Shown here in pieces: positions 25,568 to 34,078 of a stretch of 53,140 nucleotides of DNA. The position numbers and the translations under genes are program-made. The notes under the pieces were generated by a model. The model saw only the letters and a program-made list of their open reading frames with translations. It did no database searches and was not told where the DNA came from. Source of the stretch: Avibacterium volantium_A (lineage in GTDB: Bacteria > Pseudomonadota > Gammaproteobacteria > Enterobacterales > Pasteurellaceae); assembly GCF_049366555.1 (NCBI RefSeq), contig NZ_JBMMGT010000016.1, positions 1 to 53,140 on the forward strand. Direction: 5' to 3'. Each line of letters starts with the position of its first letter. Positions within the stretch are counted from its first letter, which is position 1.

Positions 25568-26613
25568 TAATCTTCCTCTCGATAATGTTGCAATTCAGGA
25601 TCAACAGGTTCAGAAGGCATTTCCATTTGTTCCGTATGAATCTCCTCTAAAGTTGGAGTTGATGGTTTTTCTTCTGGCTCTTCCGCTGTCATAGACGGTT
25701 GCACAATTTCTTGCTTTTTCTGAGTTTCAAGACGCTGACGAACAGCTTTGCGCACATCTTCTGGCGTACTAGAATTTACTTTACGCATATCTTCATTGGT
25801 TGGCCATAAAAGTAAGACATAACGTAAACGCTCAATCGATGCGAGTGGTTTCGCTGTGATAGTAGCGAAATAATTCTTTCCATCACGCGATACATTTTCC
25901 ACAATGGCGACAGGGTAGCCTTCAAGGAAACGTCCACCTAGCCCAGATGTAACCAGTAAATCCCCTTTCACAATATCCACTGAGCGTGGCACGTTGTCTA
26001 GGGTGAGCTCATCACTGTGCCCTGTACCGCTGGCGATCACACGAACATCATTACGCAATACTTGCACAGGAATGGAATGGGTAACGTCCGTTAGTAACAG
26101 CACGCGACTGGTGTTGCTTCCTACAGAAATAATCTGCCCTACTACGCCTTTTTCATCAATAACTGGTTGCCCCACATAAGCACCGTCATTTTCCCCTTGG
26201 TTAATGACCACTTGCTGGCGATAAACATCAGTTTCTGCGGTTAAAACCTCAGCGATTTTTTTGTATTCATCGGTGCGCAATGGCGAATTTAGCAATAAAC
26301 GTAAGCGTTGGTTTTCTACTTTCAGTTGATCCAATAACAGTAAGTCGGCATTTTTTTCGCGCAGTTGTTCTCTTAGGACTTTGTTTTCGATTTGTAATTT
26401 GTTGGTATCAACAAGATTGTAAGACACACCGTCTAATACGGTTCTAGGGGTGTTGGCAAGATAATAAACGCCACCGATTGCCGTTTCCATTATGCTACGT
26501 GCTTTTATCATTGTGTTGGTTTGCCCATCAAATAAAATCAGCACAATAGAAGCAATCACGGCAAAAATTAAACGAATGCCAAGGTAGGGAGCTTTTCCAA
26601 AGATCGGTTTCAT
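25567..26613 (-). CDS. mreC: Rod shape-determining protein MreC
   Basis: The 348-aa protein has a short cytoplasmic N-terminus, one membrane helix (about residues 13-29), a coiled coil around residues 72-110 (leucine-rich LREQLREKNADLLLLDQLK), and the beta-barrel periplasmic domain with DKGVVGQIISVGSNTSRVLLLTD. The C-terminal tail beyond about residue 285 is Glu/Pro-rich and probably disordered. MreC links MreB to the periplasmic wall-synthesis enzymes. Confidence 0.95.
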   Translation of the reverse strand: MKPIFGKAPYLGIRLIFAVIASIVLILFDGQTNTMIKARSIMETAIGGVYYLANTPRTVLDGVSYNLVDTNKLQIENKVLREQLREKNADLLLLDQLKVENQRLRLLLNSPLRTDEYKKIAEVLTAETDVYRQQVVINQGENDGAYVGQPVIDEKGVVGQIISVGSNTSRVLLLTDVTHSIPVQVLRNDVRVIASGTGHSDELTLDNVPRSVDIVKGDLLVTSGLGGRFLEGYPVAIVENVSRDGKNYFATITAKPLASIERLRYVLLLWPTNEDMRKVNSSTPEDVRKAVRQRLETQKKQEIVQPSMTAEEPEEKPSTPTLEEIHTEQMEMPSEPVDPELQHYREED

Positions 26614-26630
26614 TAATATGGCTCAGAAAG

Positions 26631-26668
26631 AAGTGCGGTCAAATTTTTAGCATTTTTTGACCGCACTT
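26631..26668. repeat. Inverted uptake-signal pair between mreB and mreC
   Basis: AAGTGCGGTCAAA (26631-26643) and TTTGACCGCACTT (26656-26668) form a perfect 13-bp stem with a 12-nt loop, using two full uptake signals extended by TCAAA. No clear T run follows on the minus strand, so it may affect mRNA stability or partial termination between mreB and mreC. Confidence 0.75.
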
Positions 26669-26683
26669 TTATAACATTGCAAA

Positions 26684-27730
26684 TTAAATATCGTCACTGA
26701 AAATATCAGCACCGTGCATATCTAATGCTTCGCCACCACCACGAGCAACACAGGTCAGTGGATCATCAGCAACAATCACAGGCACGCCAGTTTCTTTCGA
26801 TAATAAAATATCAATATTACGCAATAACGCACCACCACCTGTTAGCACAATACCGCGTTCAAAAATATCCGCTGCGTGTTCTGGCTGACATTCTTCAAGC
26901 GCAGTACGCACTGCAGTAACAATGCCGTTTAATGGCTGTTGAATCGCTTCTAACACATCGCGTGAGTTTAAGGTAAAGGTTCTTGGCGCGCCTTCGGCAA
27001 GGTTATGGCCGTGAACTTCCATTTCTTTAATTTCATCACCTTCTTGAATATATGCCGTGCCGATCTCTTCTTTAATGCGCTCTGCGGTTGGTTCGCCAAT
27101 AATAGAACCAAAAGTGCGGCGCACATAGGCGATAATGGCTTCATCAAAACGGTCGCCACCAATGCGCACAGAAGAAGAATAAACGATGCCGTTTAAAGAA
27201 ATCACCGCGACTTCCGTTGTACCGCCACCAATATCAATCACCATTGATCCTGTTGCGGTGGAAACAGGCAATTTAGCCCCGATTGCCGCAGCCATTGGCT
27301 CTTCAATTAAGTACACTTCGCGCGCACCTGCACCTAAGGCAGATTCTTTAATTGCACGGCGTTCCACTTGGGTTGCGCCTGCTGGCACGCAGACTAAAAC
27401 TCGCGGGCTTGGACGCATAAAGTTGCCGCTATGTACTTGTTTAATGAAGTATTGCAACATTTTTTCGGTTACCGAGAAATCCGCGATAACGCCATCTTTC
27501 ATTGGGCGAATGGCTAAAATGCTTTTCGGTGTACGGCCGAGCATTAATTTTGCTTCTTTCCCTACTGCCGCAATGCTTTTCATCGATCCTGCACGGCCTT
27601 GACGAATTGCCACCACAGAAGGTTCATTTAGCACGATTCCTTGCCCTTTCACATAAATTAATGTGTTCGCTGTGCCTAAATCAATAGAAAGATCGTTTGA
27701 GAATAAACCACGAATTTTTTTAAATAACAT
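26684..27730 (-). CDS. mreB: Actin-like cytoskeletal protein MreB
   Basis: MreB is 348 aa with the actin-fold ATP site: SIDLGTANTLIYVKG near residues 16-30 (phosphate 1), VIDIGGGTTEVAVISL near residue 170 (phosphate 2) and LTGGGALLRNID near residue 298 (adenosine). It forms membrane filaments that direct lateral wall growth. First gene of mreBCD. The hairpin at 27755-27778 lies 25 nt upstream. Confidence 0.97.
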   Translation of the reverse strand: MLFKKIRGLFSNDLSIDLGTANTLIYVKGQGIVLNEPSVVAIRQGRAGSMKSIAAVGKEAKLMLGRTPKSILAIRPMKDGVIADFSVTEKMLQYFIKQVHSGNFMRPSPRVLVCVPAGATQVERRAIKESALGAGAREVYLIEEPMAAAIGAKLPVSTATGSMVIDIGGGTTEVAVISLNGIVYSSSVRIGGDRFDEAIIAYVRRTFGSIIGEPTAERIKEEIGTAYIQEGDEIKEMEVHGHNLAEGAPRTFTLNSRDVLEAIQQPLNGIVTAVRTALEECQPEHAADIFERGIVLTGGGALLRNIDILLSKETGVPVIVADDPLTCVARGGGEALDMHGADIFSDDI

Positions 27731-27754
27731 AAGAATTCCGTTAAAGTAACTGTA

Positions 27755-27778
27755 TAAAAAACACTCACGCGTAAGTGT
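27755..27778 (-). terminator. Terminator-like hairpin between uvrA and mreB
   Basis: The near-palindrome ACACTcACGCGTaAGTGT (27761-27778) is followed on the minus strand by TTTTTAT. It can end uvrA transcription 100 nt after the stop codon. Since it is only 30 nt before the mreB ATG, it may instead sit in the mreB leader. Confidence 0.6.
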
Positions 27779-27877
27779 GAGAAAAATTGCGCTAAATGTA
27801 TCAAAAAATCAGCATTGATGACAGAAATTTTTTATCAAATCTGCTGAAAAAATTACTGCACTTTTATTTTGTTCTTT

Positions 27878-30706
27878 TTACTTTGCAAGAATTTGTTTTA
27901 AAAACCGTGCGGTGTGCGAACCTTTCACATTCGCCACTTGCTCTGGTGTGCCTGTGGCGATAATTTCTCCGCCGCCGCTTCCCCCTTCTGGGCCAAGGTC
28001 CACAATCCAGTCTGCAGTTTTAATCACATCTAAATTATGCTCAATCACCACAATGGTGTTGCCCTGATCACGCAAGCGATGTAGCACTTCAAGGAGCTGT
28101 TTAATATCCGCAAAATGTAAGCCAGTTGTGGGTTCATCAAGAATATACAAGGTTTTTCCTGTATCACGTTTTGATAACTCGGTCGCCAATTTCACCCGTT
28201 GCGCTTCACCGCCAGATAAGGTGGTGGAAGATTGCCCTAGACGAATATAGGATAGCCCTACGTCCATCAAGGTTTGCAATTTGCGCGCAATTTGTGGAAT
28301 GGCATCGAAAAATTCTCGCGCTTCTTCCACGGTCATATCCAACACTTGATTAATGGTTTTGCCTTTGTAGCGAATTTCCAAAGTTTCGCGATTGTAGCGT
28401 TTGCCTTTACACTGATCGCAAGGCACATACACATCGGGCAAGAAGTGCATTTCGACTTTGATCACACCGTCCCCTTGGCAGGCTTCGCAACGTCCACCAC
28501 GCACATTGAAACTAAAGCGCCCTGGGTTATAACCACGCGCACGGGATTCTGGCACGCCTGCGAATAATTCGCGAATTGGCGTGAATAATCCTGTGTAAGT
28601 AGCAGGATTGGAGCGTGGCGTGCGTCCAATTGGGCTTTGATCAATATCAATCACTTTGTCAAAAAATTCTAATCCTTGAATGGATTTATGTGGTGCAGCT
28701 TGCGCATTTTCCGCACGGTTTAAAGCACTTTGCGCGAGTGGGAATAGGGTATCGTTAATCAGCGTAGATTTGCCCGACCCCGATACGCCTGTTACACAAG
28801 TAAACAAGCCCACAGGGATTTCTAAATTGACATTTTTCAGATTATTGCCCGCAGCGCCTTTGAGTTTTAAGATTTTTTCTTTATCAAGTGCGGTGCGTTT
28901 TTTTGGAATTTCTATTTTTTCTTTCCCAGATAAGAATTTCCCCGTCAGTGAGTTTGGATTTAGCATAATTTCTTGCGCTGTACCTTGAGCCACCACGCTG
29001 CCGCCGTGCACGCCAGCACCCGGGCCAATATCAATAATATGATCTGCCGCTAGAATAGCATCTTCATCGTGTTCCACCACAATCACCGTGTTACCTAAAT
29101 TTCTTAGGTGAATCAAGGTGTTAAGTAAGCGTTCATTATCTCGTTGATGCAAGCCAATGGAAGGCTCATCAAGCACATACATCACACCAACCAAGCCCGC
29201 ACCAATTTGGCTAGCTAGACGAATACGTTGCGCTTCACCACCAGAAAGAGTTTCGGCAGAACGAGAAAGAGAAAGATAATTCAGCCCCACATTGACCAAA
29301 AATTGCAACCGCTCTTTGATTTCTTTGAGAATTTTATCGGCAATTTGTGCGCGCTGTCCGCTTAGAGTAAGGCTATCCACAAAGTTAAAGGCTTCACCAA
29401 TGCTCTTTTCGGAAACTTCAGGTAGATTTGTTTCGCCAATAAAAACATTGCGCGCTTCAGGGCGTAAACGCGAGCCACCGCAATCTTTACAAGGACGCGT
29501 GCTGATATTTTTCGCCAATTCTTCACGCACTGACATTGATTCTGTTTCTTTATAACGGCGCGCCATATTATTGAGAATGCCTTCAAAACTATGGCGGCGT
29601 AGCACCACATCACCACGGTCATTCATATACTGGAATTCAATTTCTTCTTTACCTGAACCGTGCAAAATAATGTGTTGAATTTTTTTAGGTAAATCTTCAA
29701 ACGGGCTTTCCACGTCAAAACCATAATGTTTGGCGAGAGAAGTCAGCATCTGGTAATAATAGAAATTACGCCGATCCCAACCTTTAATCGCCCCACCTGC
29801 TAAGGAAATGCTTGGATTTTGCACCACGCGTTTTTCATCAAAATATTGCTGAACCCCCAAGCCATCACAAGTCGGGCAAGCCCCGGCTGGGTTATTAAAG
29901 GAAAACAAGCGTGGCTCAAGTTCAGGCACGGAATAACCACAATGCGGACAAGCAAAGTTTGCGGAAAACAGCAATTCTTCCGCTTTCGGATCGTCCATAT
30001 TCGCCACCACTGCCGTGCCGCCAGAAAGTTCTAATGCTGTTTCAAAGGATTCCGCTAAACGGGTTGCCAAATCTGGACGGACTTTAAAGCGATCCACCAC
30101 CACTTCAATGGTGTGCTTTTTCTGTAATTCTAATTTTGGTGGCTCAGAAAGATCGCAAATTTCCCCATCAATTCTGGCGCGGATATAACCTTGCGCGGCA
30201 ATATGCTCTAAAATTTTAATATGTTCCCCTTTGCGATCTTTCACCACAGGGGCAAGCAACATCATTCGGCTTTCTTCCGGTAATGCCAGCACCTTATCCA
30301 CCATTTGACTAATGGTTTGCGCCGCCAACGGAATATGATGATTTGGGCAGCGCGGTTCGCCCACACGAGCAAATAGCAAACGCAAATAGTCGTGAATTTC
30401 CGTGATCGTACCCACCGTAGAACGTGGATTGTGCGAGGTGGATTTTTGTTCAATGGAAATCGCAGGGGATAGCCCTTCAATATGATCCACATCTGGCTTT
30501 TCCATTAACGATAAAAACTGGCGCGCATACGCAGAAAGGGATTCCACATAACGGCGTTGCCCTTCGGCATAAAGGGTATCAAAGGCCAGTGAAGATTTCC
30601 CCGAGCCAGAAAGCCCTGTAATCACAATCAATTTATCACGCGGAATAGTCAGATTAATATTTTTTAAATTATGGGTTCTCGCCCCACGCACTTCTATTTT
30701 TTCCAT
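27878..30706 (-). CDS. uvrA: Excinuclease ABC subunit A UvrA
   Basis: UvrA is 942 aa, the usual length, with two ABC ATPase modules. Walker A motifs are GLSGSGKSSLAFD near residue 31 and GVSGSGKSTLIND near 640, and each half has an LSGGEAQR signature. Zinc-binding CPHC/CPTC and CEAC/CDQC pairs flank the DNA-contacting regions. The protein detects DNA lesions in nucleotide excision repair with UvrB. The gene is divergent from ssb as in E. coli, with a LexA-like site between them. Confidence 0.98.
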   Translation of the reverse strand: MEKIEVRGARTHNLKNINLTIPRDKLIVITGLSGSGKSSLAFDTLYAEGQRRYVESLSAYARQFLSLMEKPDVDHIEGLSPAISIEQKSTSHNPRSTVGTITEIHDYLRLLFARVGEPRCPNHHIPLAAQTISQMVDKVLALPEESRMMLLAPVVKDRKGEHIKILEHIAAQGYIRARIDGEICDLSEPPKLELQKKHTIEVVVDRFKVRPDLATRLAESFETALELSGGTAVVANMDDPKAEELLFSANFACPHCGYSVPELEPRLFSFNNPAGACPTCDGLGVQQYFDEKRVVQNPSISLAGGAIKGWDRRNFYYYQMLTSLAKHYGFDVESPFEDLPKKIQHIILHGSGKEEIEFQYMNDRGDVVLRRHSFEGILNNMARRYKETESMSVREELAKNISTRPCKDCGGSRLRPEARNVFIGETNLPEVSEKSIGEAFNFVDSLTLSGQRAQIADKILKEIKERLQFLVNVGLNYLSLSRSAETLSGGEAQRIRLASQIGAGLVGVMYVLDEPSIGLHQRDNERLLNTLIHLRNLGNTVIVVEHDEDAILAADHIIDIGPGAGVHGGSVVAQGTAQEIMLNPNSLTGKFLSGKEKIEIPKKRTALDKEKILKLKGAAGNNLKNVNLEIPVGLFTCVTGVSGSGKSTLINDTLFPLAQSALNRAENAQAAPHKSIQGLEFFDKVIDIDQSPIGRTPRSNPATYTGLFTPIRELFAGVPESRARGYNPGRFSFNVRGGRCEACQGDGVIKVEMHFLPDVYVPCDQCKGKRYNRETLEIRYKGKTINQVLDMTVEEAREFFDAIPQIARKLQTLMDVGLSYIRLGQSSTTLSGGEAQRVKLATELSKRDTGKTLYILDEPTTGLHFADIKQLLEVLHRLRDQGNTIVVIEHNLDVIKTADWIVDLGPEGGSGGGEIIATGTPEQVANVKGSHTARFLKQILAK

Positions 30707-30771
30707 AATCGTTTCGTCTGTTCAAGCAATTTAAGGTAATTTTGCGATCATTATCGCATAATCTGAAATAA

Positions 30772-30787
30772 CTGTGCAAATATCCAG
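30772..30787. promoter_or_regulatory. Candidate LexA (SOS) box between uvrA and ssb
   Basis: CTGT-GCAAATAT-CCAG (30772-30787) fits the gammaproteobacterial LexA box CTGT-N8-ACAG at seven of eight end positions, with an AT-rich core. The uvrA-ssb divergent region carries an SOS box in E. coli. A small GCGAT/ATCGC hairpin lies beside it (about 30744-30757). Confidence 0.5.
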
Positions 30788-30876
30788 TTGATTTGTCTGG
30801 AACTAATAGCTTTTTCTCTTTTTTTAGGGCAAAATAGCGAAAATTTTATCGTAATTAACATCAGACAGAGGAATTT

Positions 30877-31413
30877 ATGGCTGGAGTAAACAAAGTTATT
30901 ATCGTAGGAAACCTAGGAAACGATCCTGAAATTCGCACAATGCCAAATGGCGAAGCTGTGGCGAACATTAGCGTAGCAACCAGTGAAAGCTGGATGGATA
31001 AAAATACCGGTGAACGCCGTGAAATCACTGAATGGCATCGCATTGTGTTCTATCGCCGTCAAGCTGAAATTGTGGGTGAATATTTGCGCAAAGGTTCAAA
31101 AGTTTATGTTGAAGGGCGTTTAAGAACGCGCAAATGGCAAGATCAAAATGGCCAAGATCGCTACACCACGGAAATCCAAGGCGATGTGCTACAAATGTTA
31201 GACAGCCGCGCAGAACGTGGTCAAGGCGGCTATGCACCGCAAGGCGGGGGATATGCCCAACAAGGTGGTGGCTATGCAGCTCAACAAGGGGGCAATCAAT
31301 ATGCTCAACCTACACAGCCTGCATATCAAGCACCAAAAGCTGCACCACAACCAACACCCGCGCCGCAGCCAGTGATTGATGACGTTCCATTAGATGATGA
31401 TATTCCTTTCTAA
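30877..31413 (+). CDS. ssb: Single-stranded DNA-binding protein SSB
   Basis: SSB is 178 aa. The OB-fold domain (about residues 1-112) starts AGVNKVIIVGNLGNDPEIR and contains WHRIVFYRRQAEI. A Gly/Gln/Pro-rich flexible linker follows, with repeated GGYAxQQGGG-like units, and the acidic tip DDDIPF at the C-terminus recruits repair and replication partners. It works as a tetramer. Transcribed away from uvrA. Confidence 0.98.
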   Translation: MAGVNKVIIVGNLGNDPEIRTMPNGEAVANISVATSESWMDKNTGERREITEWHRIVFYRRQAEIVGEYLRKGSKVYVEGRLRTRKWQDQNGQDRYTTEIQGDVLQMLDSRAERGQGGYAPQGGGYAQQGGGYAAQQGGNQYAQPTQPAYQAPKAAPQPTPAPQPVIDDVPLDDDIPF

Positions 31414-31421
31414 TTCACACC

Positions 31422-31454
31422 AAACTGCTTGGTGAATACCAAGCAGTTTTTGTT
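31422..31454 (+). terminator. Terminator of ssb
   Basis: AAACTGCTTGGT (31422-31433) pairs perfectly with ACCAAGCAGTTT (31438-31449) around GAAT and is followed by T residues, 9 nt after the ssb stop. Confidence 0.9.
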
Positions 31455-31795
31455 TAGTTTTAGTTAATATGGCATTTTATTACTTTCATCTCTTACATTT
31501 GCTGGATTACTAAAACTATTTTCTACCTAGAAATTATTTGATAGTAAAATCACTAATCTACAGCTTCCCTTATTATCCATAAACAAATAAAGCCTGATCG
31601 TAGTGGGTACACTAATGCTTATCTAGTTATAATATGTTTAATGTAAAGCCTATTTAGCATTAACTACAATATACGTTTTACTGAGAATCCTAGTTGTGAA
31701 TAATCTTTAAAATTAAATAAAACGTTATTTATACAATCCTAAAAATGGATTTTGAACCATACATTATTTTCACTTGACGAATCAGGTAGGTAAAA
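31455..31795. other. AT-rich gene-free stretch between ssb and plsY
   Basis: About 340 bases with no credible reading frame, no uptake signal and no strong hairpin that I can see. It must hold the plsY promoter; TTGACG near 31774 is too close to the start to be its -35. An AGGTAGG ribosome site precedes plsY. Remnants of a lost gene or a small RNA cannot be excluded. Confidence 0.45.
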
Positions 31796-32398
31796 ATGAG
31801 CCTTTTCACCCTTTTTTATATGTTCTGTGCGTATTTGCTCGGTTCAATTTCGAGCGCCATTTTATTTTGTCGCCTAGCAGGCCTACCTGATCCGCGCACC
31901 ACAGGCTCACACAACCCTGGTGCAACTAACGTACTACGCATCGGCGGGCGTTGGGCTGCCTTAGCAGTGCTGATTTTTGATATTCTAAAAGGAATGCTTC
32001 CTGTATGGGCGGGCTATTATCTTGGCTTAACCCAATTTCAGTTAGGCATGGTTGCACTGGCCGCTTGCTTAGGACATATCTTCCCCATCTTCTTTAAATT
32101 TAAAGGCGGAAAAGGCGTTGCCACCGCATTTGGCGCAATCGCCCCTATCGGCTGGGGCGTGGATCTGTGGATGCTCGGCACTTGGCTTGCGGTATTCTTG
32201 CTCACGGGCTATTCATCTTTAAGTGCCGTTATCGCCGCGATCACCATTCCTTTTTATGTATGGTGGTACAAACCTGAATTCACCTTCCCAGTGGCGCTAG
32301 TCTGCTGCCTGCTCGTTTACCGCCACCACGACAATATCCAACGCCTATGGCGTGGGCAAGAAGACAAGGTTTGGGGTAAGTTCAAGAAAAAATCGTAA
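31796..32398 (+). CDS. plsY: Glycerol-3-phosphate acyltransferase PlsY
   Basis: PlsY is 200 aa with about five membrane helices and three conserved cytoplasmic motifs: GSHNPGATNVLR at residues 37-48, the FKFKGGKGVATAFG glycine-rich phosphate motif near residue 100, and HHDNIQRLWRGQE near the C-terminus. It transfers acyl groups from acyl-phosphate to glycerol 3-phosphate in phospholipid synthesis. The ATG has AGGTAGG eight bases upstream. Confidence 0.96.
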   Translation: MSLFTLFYMFCAYLLGSISSAILFCRLAGLPDPRTTGSHNPGATNVLRIGGRWAALAVLIFDILKGMLPVWAGYYLGLTQFQLGMVALAACLGHIFPIFFKFKGGKGVATAFGAIAPIGWGVDLWMLGTWLAVFLLTGYSSLSAVIAAITIPFYVWWYKPEFTFPVALVCCLLVYRHHDNIQRLWRGQEDKVWGKFKKKS

Positions 32399-32413
32399 AA
32401 AAAACCACCGCAC

Positions 32414-32812
32414 TTATTTTTCTTTACGGTGTTGTGCTTTCAATAACACAATAATTTCTTTTAAGGATTCAATTTCTTTGTCTTTTTGTTCTAATAGTTG
32501 ATCTTTATAACTTAACGCTAATTTGAGTTTTTCATTTTCAATGGTAACCGCTTCGCTTGTACCATAATAATTTGAGCTAAGTTGGCTATTCTCACTAATT
32601 AAAAAGCAAATATTACGATCATCTTTGACCAATTCAGAAATATCCATATCAAAAATTTGTGCAATTTTCTTTAATTTTTCGTAATGTAATTGCGTTTCTC
32701 CACGCTCAATTTTTGCATAACCACTTGGTGATAAGTTCATTTTTTCTGCCATTTCTTCTTGCGACCAATGATTCATTTCTCGTATTAATCTAATTTTCTC
32801 GTGTATCGCCAT
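32414..32812 (-). CDS. XRE-family transcriptional regulator with C-terminal coiled coil
   Basis: The 132-aa protein has an N-terminal lambda-repressor-type helix-turn-helix (about residues 5-60: IREMNHWSQEEMAEKMNLS then GYAKIERGET). A linker follows, then a heptad-patterned coiled coil from about residue 88 to the end (KDQLLEQKDKEIESLKEII), which could mediate dimerisation. The ATG at 32812 is preferred because GGAG lies six bases upstream; an ATG at 32824 has no ribosome site. It is divergent from the envelope cassette at 32951-34540 and is its probable regulator. The stop codon lies inside an uptake signal (32407-32415). Confidence 0.85.
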   Translation of the reverse strand: MAIHEKIRLIREMNHWSQEEMAEKMNLSPSGYAKIERGETQLHYEKLKKIAQIFDMDISELVKDDRNICFLISENSQLSSNYYGTSEAVTIENEKLKLALSYKDQLLEQKDKEIESLKEIIVLLKAQHRKEK

Positions 32813-32832
32813 TGTCTGCTCCATTTGTTCAA

Positions 32833-32914
32833 TTCTAGCTCAAAATGAGTAGAAAACAGTCTTTTTGATATATGGTTTTTTACTATATGAGTTTTGTAGA
32901 ATTTCATCGTTCTA
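32833..32914. promoter_or_regulatory. Divergent control region with TTCTA/TAGAA half-sites
   Basis: Between the XRE gene and the lipoprotein gene are four copies of the same 5-mer in two inverted pairs: TTCTA (32833-32837) with TAGAA (32850-32854), and TAGAA (32897-32901) with TTCTA (32910-32914). The first pair also includes CTCA/TGAG, offset by one base. Between the pairs is an imperfect 15-nt direct repeat starting TATATG at 32869 and 32884. This suggests an operator for the adjacent XRE protein. Confidence 0.4.
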
Positions 32915-32950
32915 AAAACAGACATTTTACATCTTTAATGAGGTTTATCT

Positions 32951-33433
32951 ATGAAAAATTTATTAAAAGTGGCGTTATTAGCCACAACATTAGGCTTGAC
33001 AGGGTGTGCTACGATTGTGAGTAAAAGCACTTATCCTGTTTCTATCCAATCAGTCCCTGAGGGCGCAAATTTTACGATTACAAATAGAGAAGGGAAAATC
33101 GTCAGCCAAGGTATTACCCCACAAGTGGTTAAATTGAAATCTGGCTCTGGTTATTTTAAACCTGAAAAATACCTCATTACTTTTGATAAAAAAGGTTTTA
33201 CAAAAGAAACAATCGAAATTCAAGCGACGTTAGATGGTTGGTATTGGGGAAATTTTGCGATAGGTGGACCATTAGGATTACTTGTCATTGATCCGATAAC
33301 AGGGGCTATGTATCGCTTACCTGAAAATGTTGTAGCGACTTTAAATAAAGGTAAAGGAAGAGCATTGACAGTGATTGATATTCGTACACTCTCGGAAGAA
33401 CAACGTAATAAACTTCAAAAAATTAATTTATAA
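32951..33433 (+). CDS. PEGA-like lipoprotein
   Basis: The 160-aa protein has a lipoprotein signal peptide with lipobox LTGC (Cys19). The mature part contains SIQSVPEGANFTITNREGK and TPQVVKLKSGS, which resemble the PEGA repeat found in surface-linked proteins. A hydrophobic glycine-rich segment follows, near residues 103-121 (GNFAIGGPLGLLVIDPITGAMY), which could insert in a membrane. It is first of three same-strand envelope genes, opposite the XRE regulator. No specific function is known to me. Confidence 0.8.
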   Translation: MKNLLKVALLATTLGLTGCATIVSKSTYPVSIQSVPEGANFTITNREGKIVSQGITPQVVKLKSGSGYFKPEKYLITFDKKGFTKETIEIQATLDGWYWGNFAIGGPLGLLVIDPITGAMYRLPENVVATLNKGKGRALTVIDIRTLSEEQRNKLQKINL

Positions 33434-33453
33434 ATATGAATAGGGGAAATGTT

Positions 33454-34068
33454 ATGAAAAAATATTTGGTGGCTACATTACTTTCTAGTACAGCATTATT
33501 TGCCCAAGCTGAAGGTTTTTCTGGCTTCTATGTGGGGGGTGAAGTCGATTTTAATAAACAGTCTTTTTCTATACCTTGGGAAGAACTTGATTATAACTAT
33601 TATGATGGTAATTATACGGGCTCTAGTTCTCGCTCTGTTGGTGCGGGCGTTGTTGGTGGCTATATGTTTGATTATGGCAATAATTTTGTTGGTATTGTTG
33701 AGGGGAAAATTAGTTTTCCGAATAATAAAACAGAAGATGATTTGGGCAATGAAATCGCCAAAGAGAATTTCCGCGTAGGCGTACATTATTTGCAAGGCTA
33801 TCAACTTGATCGTTTCTTGCCTTATGTCAAAATTGGGGTAGAAGCAGGCAGTTTCACGATGAATGAAGATAATCCAGAGTTTAGGAATAGCAATGTTTAC
33901 TTTGAAAATCACGGTGCGGTTGGATTTAGTTACGGTTTTGGCGTAAAAACAAAAATTACAGATAATTTCGTTGCAGGACTTGATTACAGTAGAGTAACGT
34001 TAAAAGCTAAAAATAGTATTGAATTTAAGAGCAATACCATCGGTGTAAACTTTAGCTATTTATTTTAA
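33454..34068 (+). CDS. Outer-membrane beta-barrel protein
   Basis: The 204-aa precursor has a signal peptide cleaved after AQA near residue 19. The mature part starts with FSGFYVGGEVDF and shows alternating polar/hydrophobic beta strands and many Gly, Tyr and Asn residues. It ends in NFSYLF, the terminal Phe expected of an outer-membrane barrel. The size suggests an eight-stranded OmpA/OmpX-like barrel. The ATG at 33454 with AGGGG upstream is preferred to the ATG at 33436 because of the signal peptide. It follows the lipoprotein gene by 20 nt. Confidence 0.8.
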   Translation: MKKYLVATLLSSTALFAQAEGFSGFYVGGEVDFNKQSFSIPWEELDYNYYDGNYTGSSSRSVGAGVVGGYMFDYGNNFVGIVEGKISFPNNKTEDDLGNEIAKENFRVGVHYLQGYQLDRFLPYVKIGVEAGSFTMNEDNPEFRNSNVYFENHGAVGFSYGFGVKTKITDNFVAGLDYSRVTLKAKNSIEFKSNTIGVNFSYLF

Positions 34069-34078
34069 TTAAGGTTAA

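Noticed and set aside
32869..32898. TATATG direct repeat as a -10 promoter element of the lipoprotein gene
   Set aside because: No -35 at acceptable spacing could be found for either copy, so I did not call a promoter there.
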